A stretch of DNA of 64,000 nucleotides from JAAYCI01 sp964370165 (GTDB lineage: Bacteria; Bacillota; Clostridia; Oscillospirales; Ruminococcaceae): positions 8,818-72,817 of the forward strand of contig CAYJIG010000003.1 in NCBI GenBank assembly GCA_964370165.1, read 5' to 3'. The notes beneath the pieces were generated by a model that was not told the DNA's origin, made no database searches, and saw only the letters and a program-made list of their open reading frames with translations. The position numbers and the translations under genes are program-made. Positions 41,704-51,131 of the stretch are shown here, piece after piece. Positions within the stretch are counted from its first letter, which is position 1, and the number at the start of each line of letters is the position of its first letter.

Positions 41704-44073
41704 ATGGCTATTTCTGACATCAGCGCAAACGCGCAAAAAGTATTGGAAAAACGCTATCTTGCCAAAGATGAAAACGGTAATGCGACCGAGACCATAGAGG
41801 GTATGTTTCAAAGGGTGGCTAGTAATGTGGCTGCCGCCGACGCCACTTATACAAACGATGCAGACGTTAAAAAAACTGCACAAGTGTTTTTTGATCTGAT
41901 GACAGATTTGAGATTTTTGCCAAATTCTCCTACTTTAATGAACGCAGGGCGTCCTTTGGGTCAGTTGTCTGCATGTTTTGTTTTGCCTATCGAAGATAGC
42001 ATGGAAGGTATTTTCGAGTCTATTAAAAACGCAGCATTGATTCACAAAAGTGGTGGCGGCACCGGGTTTTCTTTTTCAAGGCTTCGTCCGGGTGGCTCCA
42101 GCGTAGGCTCGACCGGCGGCGTGGCTTCCGGCCCGGTATCCTTCATGCGTGTGTTTAACATGGCCACAGAAGCTGTGAAGCAGGGTGGTACACGTCGTGG
42201 CGCCAACATGGGTATTCTAAGGGTGGATCATCCCGATATTTTAGAGTTTATCGACTGTAAAAAAGACAAAACAAGCAACACAAACTTTAATATTTCGGTA
42301 GGCCTTACCGAAGCGTTTATGGAAGCTGCCGCGAAAAAAGAAAACTATCCGTTGATAGACCCACACAACAAAAAAACTGTGGGCGAGCTGAACGCAGGCG
42401 AAGTGTTTGATAAAATTGTGGATGCCGCATGGAGAAACGGCGAGCCTGGTATCATTTTCCTTGATAGGCTGAATCGTGACAATCCTGTGCCGTCATACGG
42501 CGAGATTGAAAGCACCAACCCTTGTGGTGAACAGCCACTGCTGCCTTATGAAAGCTGTAACCTTGGTAGTATCAACTTGGTGAAAATGCTGAAATATGAA
42601 GATGGCGAGCCAAAAGTTGATTGGGCGCTATTATCACAGACGGCAAAAGATGCTGTGCACTTCCTTGACAATGTAATTGATATTAATAACTATCCGTTAA
42701 AGATGATTGAAGAAACCACCCGCGCCACACGTAAAATTGGGCTTGGCGTTATGGGTTTTGCCGACATGTTGCTTTTGATGAACATTTCTTACAACAGCGC
42801 CGAGGCCTTGGCTTTGGGCGAGCGTATCATGGGCTTTATCACCACCGAAGGCCGTAAAGCTTCCATGGAGCTTGCTAAAGTAAGGGGAAGTTTCCCATTG
42901 TTTTCTGAAAGTACATATAAAGACGGCCCCGCTTTGCGCAACGCCACCATCACCACCATCGCACCCACCGGCACACTTTCCATCATTGCAGGCGTTTCCA
43001 GTGGTATCGAGCCGGTGTTTGCTTATGCATATATCCGCAACATTATGGATGGCACCGAAATGATAGAAGCCAGCCCAATTTTAGAAGAACGCTTGAAAAA
43101 AGACGAGCTTTATTCAATAGAAGTGATGCAGAAAATATCAAAAGAAGGTACTGTGGCACATATCGAAGAATTGCCTGAAGATTTACGTAATGTGTTTGTA
43201 TGCGCCCATGATGTGCCGCCGTTATCACACATCCAGATGCAAGCAGCCTTCCAGCGGCATATAGACAATGCTGTGTCTAAAACAGTGAACTTCCCCAACG
43301 AGGCTACCCGTGACGACGTACTTGAAGTGTATCGCTTGGCATATAGCGAAGATTGTAAAGGCGTTACCATTTACCGTGACGGTAGCAGGGATTCTCAAGT
43401 ACTTAGTGTCGGTAAAGAGCAAAAAGACGGTGATGTTCCCAGTGATGTGCTTGAAAAAATCCCCGATAACGTACAGCCTTACGGTCAAATCACTCCACGC
43501 CCACGTCCTGAGATCACTTCCGGGTTTACCGAGCGCATGAAAATCGGATGTGGAAACCTATATGTCACCGTAAACTACGACGAAAACGGTATTTGTGAAG
43601 TGTTTACATCTACAGGCAAGGCCGGTGGATGCCCCTCTCAAAGTGAAGCTACCGCAAGACTTTGTAGCGTGGCACTACGCAGCGGGATGAGTGTTCGTGA
43701 GGTGTGCACCCAGCTTCGTGGCATCCGTTGCCCGTCTACCATCCGCCAAAAAGGCATGAGCTGTACCTCTTGTCCCGACGCCATCGCTAAAGCAGTGATG
43801 AAGGTAAACGACTATATCGAGGGATACAAAAGCGACGCTACCCTTTCTTTGCAGGCCGAGCCGCTTACAGGCACTTTGGCCTTTGCCGGCGGCCCAAAGC
43901 GTGCTTTTAGCGAGGATACCACCGACCGCCCAAACGATAACATCCCTTTATCTCAAACACCTAGGTTTACAGGGAATAAGCAAGGTAGCTCCTGCCCTGA
44001 CTGTGGCAATCCTATCCAGCATGAAAGCGGATGCACTATTTGCATATCTTGCGGATTTTCACACTGCGGATAA
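41704..44073 (+). CDS. nrdJ: Vitamin B12-dependent ribonucleotide reductase (class II)
   Basis: 789 residues. The N-terminal cone region is missing, so this is the short clostridial form. Present are SPTLMNAGRPLGQLSACFV near 76-94, STNPCGEQPLLPYESCNLGSINL near 273-295 (active-site NPCGE), and PTGTLSIIAGVSSGIEP near 423. A C-terminal TSCPD-type domain (CPSTIRQKGMSCTSCPDA) and a zinc-ribbon-like end with two Cys pairs (CPDCGNP, CISCGFSHCG) complete it. It makes deoxyribonucleotides using adenosylcobalamin without oxygen. GGGG ribosome site near 41690. A terminator follows. Confidence 0.95.
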   Translation: MAISDISANAQKVLEKRYLAKDENGNATETIEGMFQRVASNVAAADATYTNDADVKKTAQVFFDLMTDLRFLPNSPTLMNAGRPLGQLSACFVLPIEDSMEGIFESIKNAALIHKSGGGTGFSFSRLRPGGSSVGSTGGVASGPVSFMRVFNMATEAVKQGGTRRGANMGILRVDHPDILEFIDCKKDKTSNTNFNISVGLTEAFMEAAAKKENYPLIDPHNKKTVGELNAGEVFDKIVDAAWRNGEPGIIFLDRLNRDNPVPSYGEIESTNPCGEQPLLPYESCNLGSINLVKMLKYEDGEPKVDWALLSQTAKDAVHFLDNVIDINNYPLKMIEETTRATRKIGLGVMGFADMLLLMNISYNSAEALALGERIMGFITTEGRKASMELAKVRGSFPLFSESTYKDGPALRNATITTIAPTGTLSIIAGVSSGIEPVFAYAYIRNIMDGTEMIEASPILEERLKKDELYSIEVMQKISKEGTVAHIEELPEDLRNVFVCAHDVPPLSHIQMQAAFQRHIDNAVSKTVNFPNEATRDDVLEVYRLAYSEDCKGVTIYRDGSRDSQVLSVGKEQKDGDVPSDVLEKIPDNVQPYGQITPRPRPEITSGFTERMKIGCGNLYVTVNYDENGICEVFTSTGKAGGCPSQSEATARLCSVALRSGMSVREVCTQLRGIRCPSTIRQKGMSCTSCPDAIAKAVMKVNDYIEGYKSDATLSLQAEPLTGTLAFAGGPKRAFSEDTTDRPNDNIPLSQTPRFTGNKQGSSCPDCGNPIQHESGCTICISCGFSHCG

Positions 44074-44104
44074 ACTCGTTCGTTTTTTATAAACATCTGA
44101 CATT

Positions 44105-44150
44105 TTAAAATCGGTTTGGCTTCATATCAAAGCTGGCCGATTTTATTTTT
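44105..44150 (+). terminator. Terminator of nrdJ
   Basis: AAAATCGG (44107-44114) pairs with CCGATTTT (44137-44144) around an inner CTT/AAG pair, with a T run following. The rest of the 44151-44613 gap (about 460 bp) is strongly T-rich and lacks open frames or hairpins I could recognise. Confidence 0.65.
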
Positions 44151-44649
44151 GTAAAAAACTGTTTTGGGTTAATTCATAGCGTTTCACTATTGTATTTTTG
44201 CACAAGCTTGATTTTTGACTTTTTGACCAAACTAGCTTTAAAAATTTGTATGTTTTGACAGTTGAAAAATACTGTTTGTATATCTTGAATTCTATACGCT
44301 TTGTTATCCGTGTGTTGCATCTTTGTTACTTCATTGTTGAAAACTCTGTTGAAAGTGTTAAAAACTTAAGCCTTTAACCGCTTTTTAAGTTTGTTGATAT
44401 TATTGAAAAGTGTCCGTTGCACTTTAATAATTCAATTTTTTTAAAGAAAGTTTATTCAACTTTATGTTGAACTCTGGTCATAACTTTGCTACTATGTAAG
44501 CAGTACCTTTTTTATTTTTCGTCTTATTTCACATGGCCACTAAATGCGACATATTTATCACGAAATTATCGCATTTTGGAATTATACTATTTGGAACAAA
44601 CTATTAAATATAGATGAAAGTGATTTTCACTTTCGGACAGGAGTTTTTT

Positions 44650-45339
44650 GTGAAGTGGTTGTATAGGCTCGAATATAAATATGGTAATCGCTATATCCCT
44701 AACTTGATGACTATTATTGTTGGTGGTATGGCTATTGTGTATTTTTTGGATATGTTTTTTGCGCCTTCCGGCATGTTGGTTTCATCTTTTCTTAGCTTAA
44801 ACCGTGCGGCGGTGCTTAGCGGGCAAATTTGGCGGTTGGTTACATTTGTTTTTGTTTATCCGCCCGAGTCCACATTTTTCCTTTTAATCTCTCTTTATTT
44901 TTACTTTATCATAGGCCGCAACCTTGAACATCTCTGGGGCGGTTTCAAGCTTAATATATATTATTTGTGTGGTATGTTGGGTTCTATTATCGCTATGTTT
45001 ATTACAGGATACAGCAGCAACACCTACCTTAACTTATCTTTATTCTTGGCTTTCGCCAGCATTATGCCCGATACACAGTTTTTGTTATTCTTTGTGCTAC
45101 CTATAAAGGCAAAATGGCTGATTTATGGTTACGCTATCATGTTGGCTATTCCATTACTTCAAACATTTTTATTCGGTGGAGTTATTCTTGGCCTATATTC
45201 ACTGGTATCTTTGGCGTTTTCACTCATCAACTACTTTATATTCTTCGGGCCTACCATGATAAATGGACTGAAAGATCAATATCGTATTTCTCAAAACCGC
45301 AAGAATTGGCATAATCAAAACAGAAATTATCCTCGCTAG
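44650..45339 (+). CDS. Rhomboid/Derlin-like membrane protein without catalytic serine
   Basis: 229 residues from the GTG at 44650, with AGGAG six bases upstream; an ATG 36 bases earlier lacks such a site. Six hydrophobic segments. GQIWRLVTFVFVYP after the first loop is the rhomboid/Derlin signature, followed by GRNLEHLWGGFKLNIYYLCGMLG, resembling the ExxxG/Tyr motif region. The catalytic GxSG and the paired His of rhomboid proteases are not visible (the place reads YLNLSLFLAFAS), so it is probably an inactive pseudoprotease. Function unknown. The C-terminus is a short basic Asn/Arg tail. Confidence 0.65.
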   Translation: MKWLYRLEYKYGNRYIPNLMTIIVGGMAIVYFLDMFFAPSGMLVSSFLSLNRAAVLSGQIWRLVTFVFVYPPESTFFLLISLYFYFIIGRNLEHLWGGFKLNIYYLCGMLGSIIAMFITGYSSNTYLNLSLFLAFASIMPDTQFLLFFVLPIKAKWLIYGYAIMLAIPLLQTFLFGGVILGLYSLVSLAFSLINYFIFFGPTMINGLKDQYRISQNRKNWHNQNRNYPR

Positions 45340-45380
45340 TGTATTTATTACTTTATCTTTTTTAAAGTGAGGGGTTACGT

Positions 45381-46724
45381 TTGTCACATTCACTTACACC
45401 TTTTTTTGATACCATTGCGGCTCTGCAAAAGCAGAAGCCGCGCTTTTTTGTGCCCGGACATAAAGCTCATCCCGACGCCATACCTCCTTTTTCTTCTTTG
45501 CTTTCGTGGGATTTCACCGAAATTGAAGGCGCGTGTGATCTTTCAAATCCCAGTGGTGCACTTTTACAAAGCCAAGAAAACATGGCGAAAGCCTACGGTA
45601 GCGCCGCCACTTTATATTCTGTGTTTGGTACCTCCAGCTGCATCATGGCTATGCTGGCTACATTTTGCCTGCCCGGTAGTGTGGTGGCTATTTCTCGTGG
45701 CGTGCATGTATCTGCTGTGCGTGCATTGGCTTTGCTTGACCTTATTCCTGCGTGGATTCCTCTACAAAACGGGCGGCCAGACCCCGATACCGTAAAAGAT
45801 GTTTTGCAAAAAAGTGGTGCAAAAGCTGTTTTTGTCACCGGCACCGATTACCACGGACGAAGCGCCGACATATCAGCTATCTCGGATGTTTGCAGGGAGC
45901 AAAACGCCGTCCTTTTATGCGATAACGCCCACGGTGCACATCTTAATTTTCTAAAGCCAAACAAGCATCCTTTACACCTTGGTGCCGACGCCGTATGTGA
46001 TTCCGCACACAAGACATTGCCGGTGCTCACACCCGGTGCTTTGCTACATCTACGAATACAAGATAAAGCGCAAACCGCACGCAAAATGCTTAACCTTTTT
46101 TCTTCTACCAGTCCTTCTTATCCTGTGCTGCTCAGTCTTGACTTATGCGCAGGACGCCTACTTTCCGATGATGTGCCTGATTTTTCCGGCGCGGCATCAA
46201 AGCTGGCTGGCATAGCGTCTGCATTTTCTGATATGGTGGTTTTGTGTGACGACTACTTGCGAGTAGTGCTTGCGCCTGTTATTTTGGGATACCCATCACA
46301 ACTATTTTATGACACTTTGGTTGAAAAGGGATTACATGCTGAATTTTTTGACGGACAACGGATTGTTTTTATGGCATCTCCTTTTAATACTGACGAAGAT
46401 TTCACCTTTTTGAAAAACACTGTTTTAGAAACAATGCACACGTTATCTTCGCAAAAACTTTCGCCACCTTATCTTACTTCATTTGCATCAGATGAATATT
46501 TTGAAGAAAGTTTTTTGCCAAAACAAATCTCCTCGCCACGACTTGCTTTTTTTGCAGATAAAGTTACTTTACCCGTTGATAAATGCATCGGAAAAACAGC
46601 CGCCGATTTATCTGTAAGCTGTCCGCCGGGAGTTCCTATTGTCATTCCGGGTGAAGAAATCAGCCCATCTGTGGCTAAAGCTTTACTTAGCTGTGGCATT
46701 TCTTCGTTTGATGTGGTAAAATAA
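45381..46724 (+). CDS. Orn/Lys/Arg decarboxylase family PLP enzyme (YaaO-like)
   Basis: 447 residues from a TTG with GAGGGG six bases upstream. The fold-type-I PLP motif is CDSAHKTLPVLTPGALLHL (Schiff-base Lys in SAHK) near 209-227, and DNAHGAHL supplies the Asp and His around the cofactor. The N-terminal RFFVPGHKA is typical. It is shorter than E. coli-type enzymes because the N-terminal wing domain is absent, as in B. subtilis SpeA/YaaO. The substrate (Lys, Arg or Orn) cannot be called from sequence. It starts a block whose order matches the B. subtilis yaaO region. Confidence 0.88.
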   Translation: MSHSLTPFFDTIAALQKQKPRFFVPGHKAHPDAIPPFSSLLSWDFTEIEGACDLSNPSGALLQSQENMAKAYGSAATLYSVFGTSSCIMAMLATFCLPGSVVAISRGVHVSAVRALALLDLIPAWIPLQNGRPDPDTVKDVLQKSGAKAVFVTGTDYHGRSADISAISDVCREQNAVLLCDNAHGAHLNFLKPNKHPLHLGADAVCDSAHKTLPVLTPGALLHLRIQDKAQTARKMLNLFSSTSPSYPVLLSLDLCAGRLLSDDVPDFSGAASKLAGIASAFSDMVVLCDDYLRVVLAPVILGYPSQLFYDTLVEKGLHAEFFDGQRIVFMASPFNTDEDFTFLKNTVLETMHTLSSQKLSPPYLTSFASDEYFEESFLPKQISSPRLAFFADKVTLPVDKCIGKTAADLSVSCPPGVPIVIPGEEISPSVAKALLSCGISSFDVVK

Positions 46725-46793
46725 ACTATGATCCACCTTTGTTATTTATTTTGGGGATATTTTGTTTATTGATAGAAACGGAGGGAATCTTTT

Positions 46794-47117
46794 ATGAAAC
46801 TTATTACGGCTATTGTCAATAAAGACGATTCAAAAATTGTAAATAGCGAACTTGTTCAAGCCGGATATACCGTTACTCGTTTATCCACCACCGGCGGGTT
46901 TTTGATGGCCGGCAACGTCACTATGCTGATTGCTACCGAAGACGAAAAAGTGGACGACTGTATATCTATCATTTCAAGATACTCCTGTAAGCGCACAGAA
47001 ATGGTTCCCAGCACGGCTTCATACGGCGTAGCTGTTACCACTGCTTTTCCACTGGAAGTTACGGTGGGCGGAGCCACTGTGTTTGTCACAAACATTGAAC
47101 GGTTTGAAAAGCTGTGA
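46794..47117 (+). CDS. darA: Cyclic-di-AMP receptor (DarA/PstA/YaaQ)
   Basis: 107 residues with a ferredoxin-like PII fold. The ligand loops appear as TRLSTTGGFLMAGNVTMLIA near 28-47 and FPLEVTVGGATVFVTNIERFEKL at the end; the TTGGFL and VGGATVFV blocks are characteristic. It binds c-di-AMP as a trimer, with undefined downstream targets. A GGAGGG ribosome site precedes the ATG. It ends on the start of the polymerase subunit gene, as in many Firmicutes. Confidence 0.92.
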   Translation: MKLITAIVNKDDSKIVNSELVQAGYTVTRLSTTGGFLMAGNVTMLIATEDEKVDDCISIISRYSCKRTEMVPSTASYGVAVTTAFPLEVTVGGATVFVTNIERFEKL

Positions 47118-48052
47118 TGCTACAAAACTTTTGCGGCAACACCGAGCTTGTATCTTCTTTACAAAAAAGCCTTTCTTTGGGTGAGTTATCTCACGCGGTG
47201 CTTTTGTGCGGTGCAGACGGCCTGGGCCGTAACTATTTGTCGCGCCTGCTTGCCGCAGAGTATCTATATCCCCACGGCGGCCATCTAGCCCAAGCTGTTT
47301 TGCGTGGCGAAAGTAGCGACGTGACCGTGATACAAGGGCAAGGAAAAAGCGGCCAAATTTCTGTTGCCAGCATCAGAGAGATGCGCTCAGGAATAAATCT
47401 GTCTTCCTTTTCAGATGTGGGAAAAGTTATTTTAGTGCGTGATGCACATAATATGTCTGCCTCTTCTGCAAATGCTTTGCTTAAAGTGCTGGAAGAGCCA
47501 CCCAGTGATGTTTTGTTTATCTTGACTGCACAAGCGCCAGGGTCTTTACCTGCTACTATTTTAAGCAGGTGTGCTGTGTATACTTTGGCGCCTGTGTCCA
47601 TTTCCGAGTGTTGCCAATTTTTGAAAGAATCTGCACCCGGTGATGCTCCTGCCGATTTACCCGAACTGCTTTCTTGTGTGTATGGTGGACGCATAGGCTT
47701 GGGTCTTTCCACTTTGCACAGTCCCGACGCACAGGCTGTTTTACAAGATGCCATGCAAATATCAAAGTCCGCTGTACAGAAAGACGAGTATACCTTGTTG
47801 CAGCTTTTTTCGATGTACGAAGGCAAAACCGACGAAGACAAAAAACGTCGTAGCCTGCTTATTTCTCATCTTTTATCTGTGCTGAATGCCTCGCTCCACA
47901 GTACGCCGGGTTTTGTTTTTGTTCCTGTTCACATTGCCGCACAGCTTTTGCGCCTTTGTGATGTTGCACGTGTTTCTCTTTTGGCCAACGCCTCACCCAA
48001 GCTGGTTTTCACCACTTTGTGTGTAGATATTATTTTAGCAGATTTCACATGA
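47114..48052 (+). CDS. holB: DNA polymerase III subunit delta prime
   Basis: 312 residues, AAA+ clamp-loader fold. GADGLGRNYLSRLLAAEYL near 33-51 is the degenerate Walker A position (not a normal GKT), consistent with the non-hydrolysing delta prime. The signature SSANALLKVLEEPPSDVLFIL and the sensor-I-like ATILSRC near 152 match. A GTG at 47114 overlaps the darA stop; the ATG at 47117 is equally possible. It loads the beta clamp with DnaX and HolA, which are not in this window. Confidence 0.9.
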   Translation: MMLQNFCGNTELVSSLQKSLSLGELSHAVLLCGADGLGRNYLSRLLAAEYLYPHGGHLAQAVLRGESSDVTVIQGQGKSGQISVASIREMRSGINLSSFSDVGKVILVRDAHNMSASSANALLKVLEEPPSDVLFILTAQAPGSLPATILSRCAVYTLAPVSISECCQFLKESAPGDAPADLPELLSCVYGGRIGLGLSTLHSPDAQAVLQDAMQISKSAVQKDEYTLLQLFSMYEGKTDEDKKRRSLLISHLLSVLNASLHSTPGFVFVPVHIAAQLLRLCDVARVSLLANASPKLVFTTLCVDIILADFT

Positions 48053-48142
48053 TTTTATGTGTTTTATGATAATATTACGACATTCCTTTGATTTTATTCT
48101 TGATTTATTCTGAACTCAACAACAGAAAGTGAACTTTATATC

Positions 48143-49036
48143 ATGCAAATAATAAAAGTTATAAACATACGGTTTAAGCCGACAGGCAAAACATATTATT
48201 TTGACCCTTGCAACCACGCATTGAAAAACGGACTATATGTGATGGTGGAAACTTCACGTGGTACCGAGTGTGGTGAAGTTGTGGGCGAGATATATTCGCT
48301 ACCCGAAGCGGTGATTTCCAACGAGCTGAAGCCGGTGCTACGTATTGCTGACGATATCGACGTGCGACGTTTGCATAAAAATCGTGAAGACGAAAAAAGT
48401 GCGTTTACCACCGCCGAGGAGTGCATCGAAAAGCATAATTTGCCAATGAAGCTAATAGATGTGGAGTATTCCTATAGCCGAAACAAAGTTTTGTTTTATT
48501 TTACGGCTGATGGACGTGTGGATTTCCGCGAGCTTGTAAAAGATTTGGCGGCAATATTCCGCACACGAATAGAACTGCGCCAGATAGGTGTGCGTGACGA
48601 GAGCAAGATGCTTGGTGGCCTTGGTATTTGTGGCCAGCCGTTTTGCTGTAGTCGTTTTCTTAAAAACTTCCATCCTGTTTCCATCAAAATGGCAAAAGAA
48701 CAGGGTCTGTCCTTAAACCCTGCGAAAATTTCCGGTAGCTGTGGTAGGCTGATGTGCTGTTTAGCGTATGAGCAACCCGCCTACGAGTACCTTGGCAAAA
48801 TCACCCCCATGCAAGGCAGCACAGTGAAAACACCCGACGGAACCGGTATTGTAACAGATGTAAATTTGATTTCAGGCAAGCTACGTGTGAAGCTTGAGTC
48901 GCCTTCTGATATGTTGCAAAAATACTATCACCGTGATGATGTTACGTATATCAAAGGCGGCAAACGTGCCCCTATCACAGTTGATAAAGATGAATCTGAG
49001 GCGTTATCTGACTTAGTTGACAAAAATATTTTGTAG
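48143..49036 (+). CDS. ricT: RicT/YaaT, PSP1-domain protein
   Basis: 297 residues. PSP1 domain with GTECGEVVGEIYSLP near 36-50, DVEYSYSRNKVLFYFTADGRVDFRELVKDLA near 105-135, then the iron-sulfur cysteines in LGGLGICGQPFCCSRFLKNFHP near 160-181 and SCGRLMCCLAYE near 199-210. In B. subtilis it joins RicA and RicF in the Y-complex that directs mRNA maturation by RNase Y. Neither partner gene is seen here. Confidence 0.93.
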   Translation: MQIIKVINIRFKPTGKTYYFDPCNHALKNGLYVMVETSRGTECGEVVGEIYSLPEAVISNELKPVLRIADDIDVRRLHKNREDEKSAFTTAEECIEKHNLPMKLIDVEYSYSRNKVLFYFTADGRVDFRELVKDLAAIFRTRIELRQIGVRDESKMLGGLGICGQPFCCSRFLKNFHPVSIKMAKEQGLSLNPAKISGSCGRLMCCLAYEQPAYEYLGKITPMQGSTVKTPDGTGIVTDVNLISGKLRVKLESPSDMLQKYYHRDDVTYIKGGKRAPITVDKDESEALSDLVDKNIL

Positions 49037-49149
49037 AATTAGCGATAATTTTAGAGTTACCCGTGGCTAATTTTCTTGAAATATCGTCTTTTTATGATAG
49101 AATGACATTATAGTACGTTTTGTTATTATTGAAATAAGGAGATATAACT

Positions 49150-49320
49150 ATGGCTTACACAATTAGTTCTGAATGTATTTCTTGTGGTTCTTGCGAAGGC
49201 GAATGCCCCGTAAGCGCAATTGCAGCCGGTGATAGTCAATATGTTATCGATGCAGGTGCTTGCATTGATTGCGGTAGTTGTGCAGGCGCATGTCCTGTAG
49301 ACGCTATTTCTGAAGGCTAA
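49150..49320 (+). CDS. 2[4Fe-4S] ferredoxin (56 aa)
   Basis: ATG at 49150 with AAGGAG 8 bp upstream (49136-49141) and a terminator directly after the stop, so it is a real single gene. Two classic CxxCxxCxxxCP motifs are present (CISCGSCEGECP at 9-20 and CIDCGSCAGACP at 38-49). It is the standard clostridial electron carrier for hydrogenases, pyruvate:ferredoxin oxidoreductase and similar enzymes. It is inserted in the conserved ricT-trmN-rsmI neighbourhood, where B. subtilis has yabA. Confidence 0.97.
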   Translation: MAYTISSECISCGSCEGECPVSAIAAGDSQYVIDAGACIDCGSCAGACPVDAISEG

Positions 49321-49330
49321 TTTTTTTCAA

Positions 49331-49363
49331 CCAAACAGCCGACATTTTGTCGGCTGTTTTTTT
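49331..49363 (+). terminator. Terminator of the ferredoxin gene
   Basis: Perfect 11-bp stem AACAGCCGACA / TGTCGGCTGTT with a TTT loop and eight T. Confidence 0.93.
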
Positions 49364-49531
49364 GTGGTTTGCATTTATATGTGTTATTTCATCTTATATT
49401 TGAACTCGCCTTCATAAACTATTAAACAACTGTAAATAATATAATGTTGATTATTTACACTAGTTTCATTGATAATACTACTTATTTTGTGATAAAATGA
49501 TATTATTAAACAAAAAGGGTTGAAGGATATC

Positions 49532-50203
49532 ATGTTGCCTTTAAAAAAAGAATCTCTTTCCGGTGGTACTGTGGTGTACACCGGTGCTTCTTGGCCTATT
49601 ACCTCCGATGCTATGTTGCTGGCCGAATTTTGTAGGCCTCAGCGGTCTTTTTCTGTATGCGATTTGGGTGCCGGTTGTGGCATCATTCTTTTTTCGCTAC
49701 TTGATAAGGGTGTGCAGGGTTCTACACTTGCGGTGGAGCTAGACGAAAATGCGGCCGAGGCCATGCGACGTTCGGGCGAAGAAAATGCTTTTTCAAATTT
49801 TCGTGTCCTTAATCAAGATTTACGTAACATAAAAACAGATACTCTTTTTGATATGGTGGTGTCAAATCCTCCATATTTTCGGCAAGGAGCTGCATCTTCA
49901 AACCCACTTCGTGCCACTGCAAGACATCAAATAAATTGTACCCTTTCAGATGTGTGTGCGTCGGCTTTTCGGCTTTTAAAGGACGGGGGTCGGTTTTGTG
50001 TATGTTTTCCGGGTGGTGACTTGGCTGTGCTTATCGCTACCCTTACCTCACATAGGCTGATTCCTAAACGTATGCAGCTGGTGCGTTCTTCGCACCAAAA
50101 GCCAGCACGTCTTGTTCTTATGGATGCACGCAAAAATGGCGGCGACCATCTGGATATTTTGCCGGATATTATTTTAAACGGTGAAAATATTATTCGTTAT
50201 TAA
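49532..50203 (+). CDS. tRNA1(Val) adenine-N6 methyltransferase-like (TrmN6/YabB)
   Basis: 223 residues from the ATG at 49532 (GAAGGAT just before it); TTG four codons earlier is possible. SAM motif CDLGAGCGIILFSLL near 43-57, the NPPY catalytic motif (VSNPPYFRQGAAS) near 114-126 of N6-adenine methyltransferases, and the QPxR-like DARKNGG near 199. In E. coli TrmN6 methylates A37 of tRNA1(Val). The gene keeps its usual place next to rsmI. Confidence 0.88.
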   Translation: MLPLKKESLSGGTVVYTGASWPITSDAMLLAEFCRPQRSFSVCDLGAGCGIILFSLLDKGVQGSTLAVELDENAAEAMRRSGEENAFSNFRVLNQDLRNIKTDTLFDMVVSNPPYFRQGAASSNPLRATARHQINCTLSDVCASAFRLLKDGGRFCVCFPGGDLAVLIATLTSHRLIPKRMQLVRSSHQKPARLVLMDARKNGGDHLDILPDIILNGENIIRY

Positions 50204-50279
50204 TGTTTTAGGCCCGATGTAATGAAGCGATATTTTGTGTGGGTTGTATGATACAGTCTGCATTTTAGGGGGAGTTGTT

Positions 50280-51131
50280 TTGTCGGGCGTTTTATATGTG
50301 ATTGCCACTCCTATCGGAAATTTATCTGATTTAACTTTACGTGCGTCACAAACACTTTCCGAGGTACATTTTATTGCGGCCGAGGACACTCGCGTCACTT
50401 TAAAGCTGTTAAATCACCTTGATATAAAAAAACCTCTTATCAGCTACAACAAGCATAACGCCACTGCAAAAGGTGCTGATATTTTAAGGCGTATACTTTC
50501 GGGTGAAAGCTGTGCGCTGTGTTCCGACGCCGGCACACCCGCTATATCCGATCCGGGAGAATATTTGGTACGGGATGCTTTGGAAGCAGGAATACAAGTA
50601 GTTCCTATACCGGCCGCATGTGCCGCTATCACGGCTTTGTCTGTTTCGGGCCAGGCCAGTGGACGGTTTATCTTTGAAGGATTTATCACCCAAAACAAGC
50701 GTTTGCGCTCTCAGCGCATTTTACAGCTGGCTACCGAAGAACGTACCCTTATACTATACGAGGCTCCACACAAGCTATCGTCTACATTAGATGCGTTGGC
50801 CGATGCTTTTGGTACCGAGCGGCCCCTTACCATATGCAGAGAGCTTACAAAACTGCACGAGGAGATATGGCCCACCACTTTGGGTGAGGCGGCTGTTCAC
50901 TACCACGCAAATACACCCAGGGGCGAATTTGTTCTGGTGATTGCCGGGGCAGAGCCTTTACCCGATATAGTTTATACTCCGCTTGAAGCCGCACAAATGG
51001 CGCACGCACTGGCCAAACGTGAACATTTATCTGCCAGTGAAGCCGCAAAGCGTATTGCTTCGGAAACAAAACTTGCTAAAAGTATTATCTACAAACAAAT
51101 GCAGATAACCTTATCTGAGGAGAATTTATAA
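50280..51131 (+). CDS. rsmI: 16S rRNA (cytidine-1402 2'-O)-methyltransferase
   Basis: 283 residues from a TTG at 50280, with AGGGGGAG at 50267-50274; the frame is open 15 codons further but the family starts LYVIATPIGNLSDLTLRA. Other blocks: AEDTRVTLKLL near 37-47, SDAGTPAISDPG near 82-93, and LYEAPHKL near 157. It methylates C1402 in the decoding centre of 16S rRNA, with RsmH. C-terminal residues 240-283 are an extra helical domain. It is followed at once by the YfcE-like gene. Confidence 0.95.
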   Translation: MSGVLYVIATPIGNLSDLTLRASQTLSEVHFIAAEDTRVTLKLLNHLDIKKPLISYNKHNATAKGADILRRILSGESCALCSDAGTPAISDPGEYLVRDALEAGIQVVPIPAACAAITALSVSGQASGRFIFEGFITQNKRLRSQRILQLATEERTLILYEAPHKLSSTLDALADAFGTERPLTICRELTKLHEEIWPTTLGEAAVHYHANTPRGEFVLVIAGAEPLPDIVYTPLEAAQMAHALAKREHLSASEAAKRIASETKLAKSIIYKQMQITLSEENL

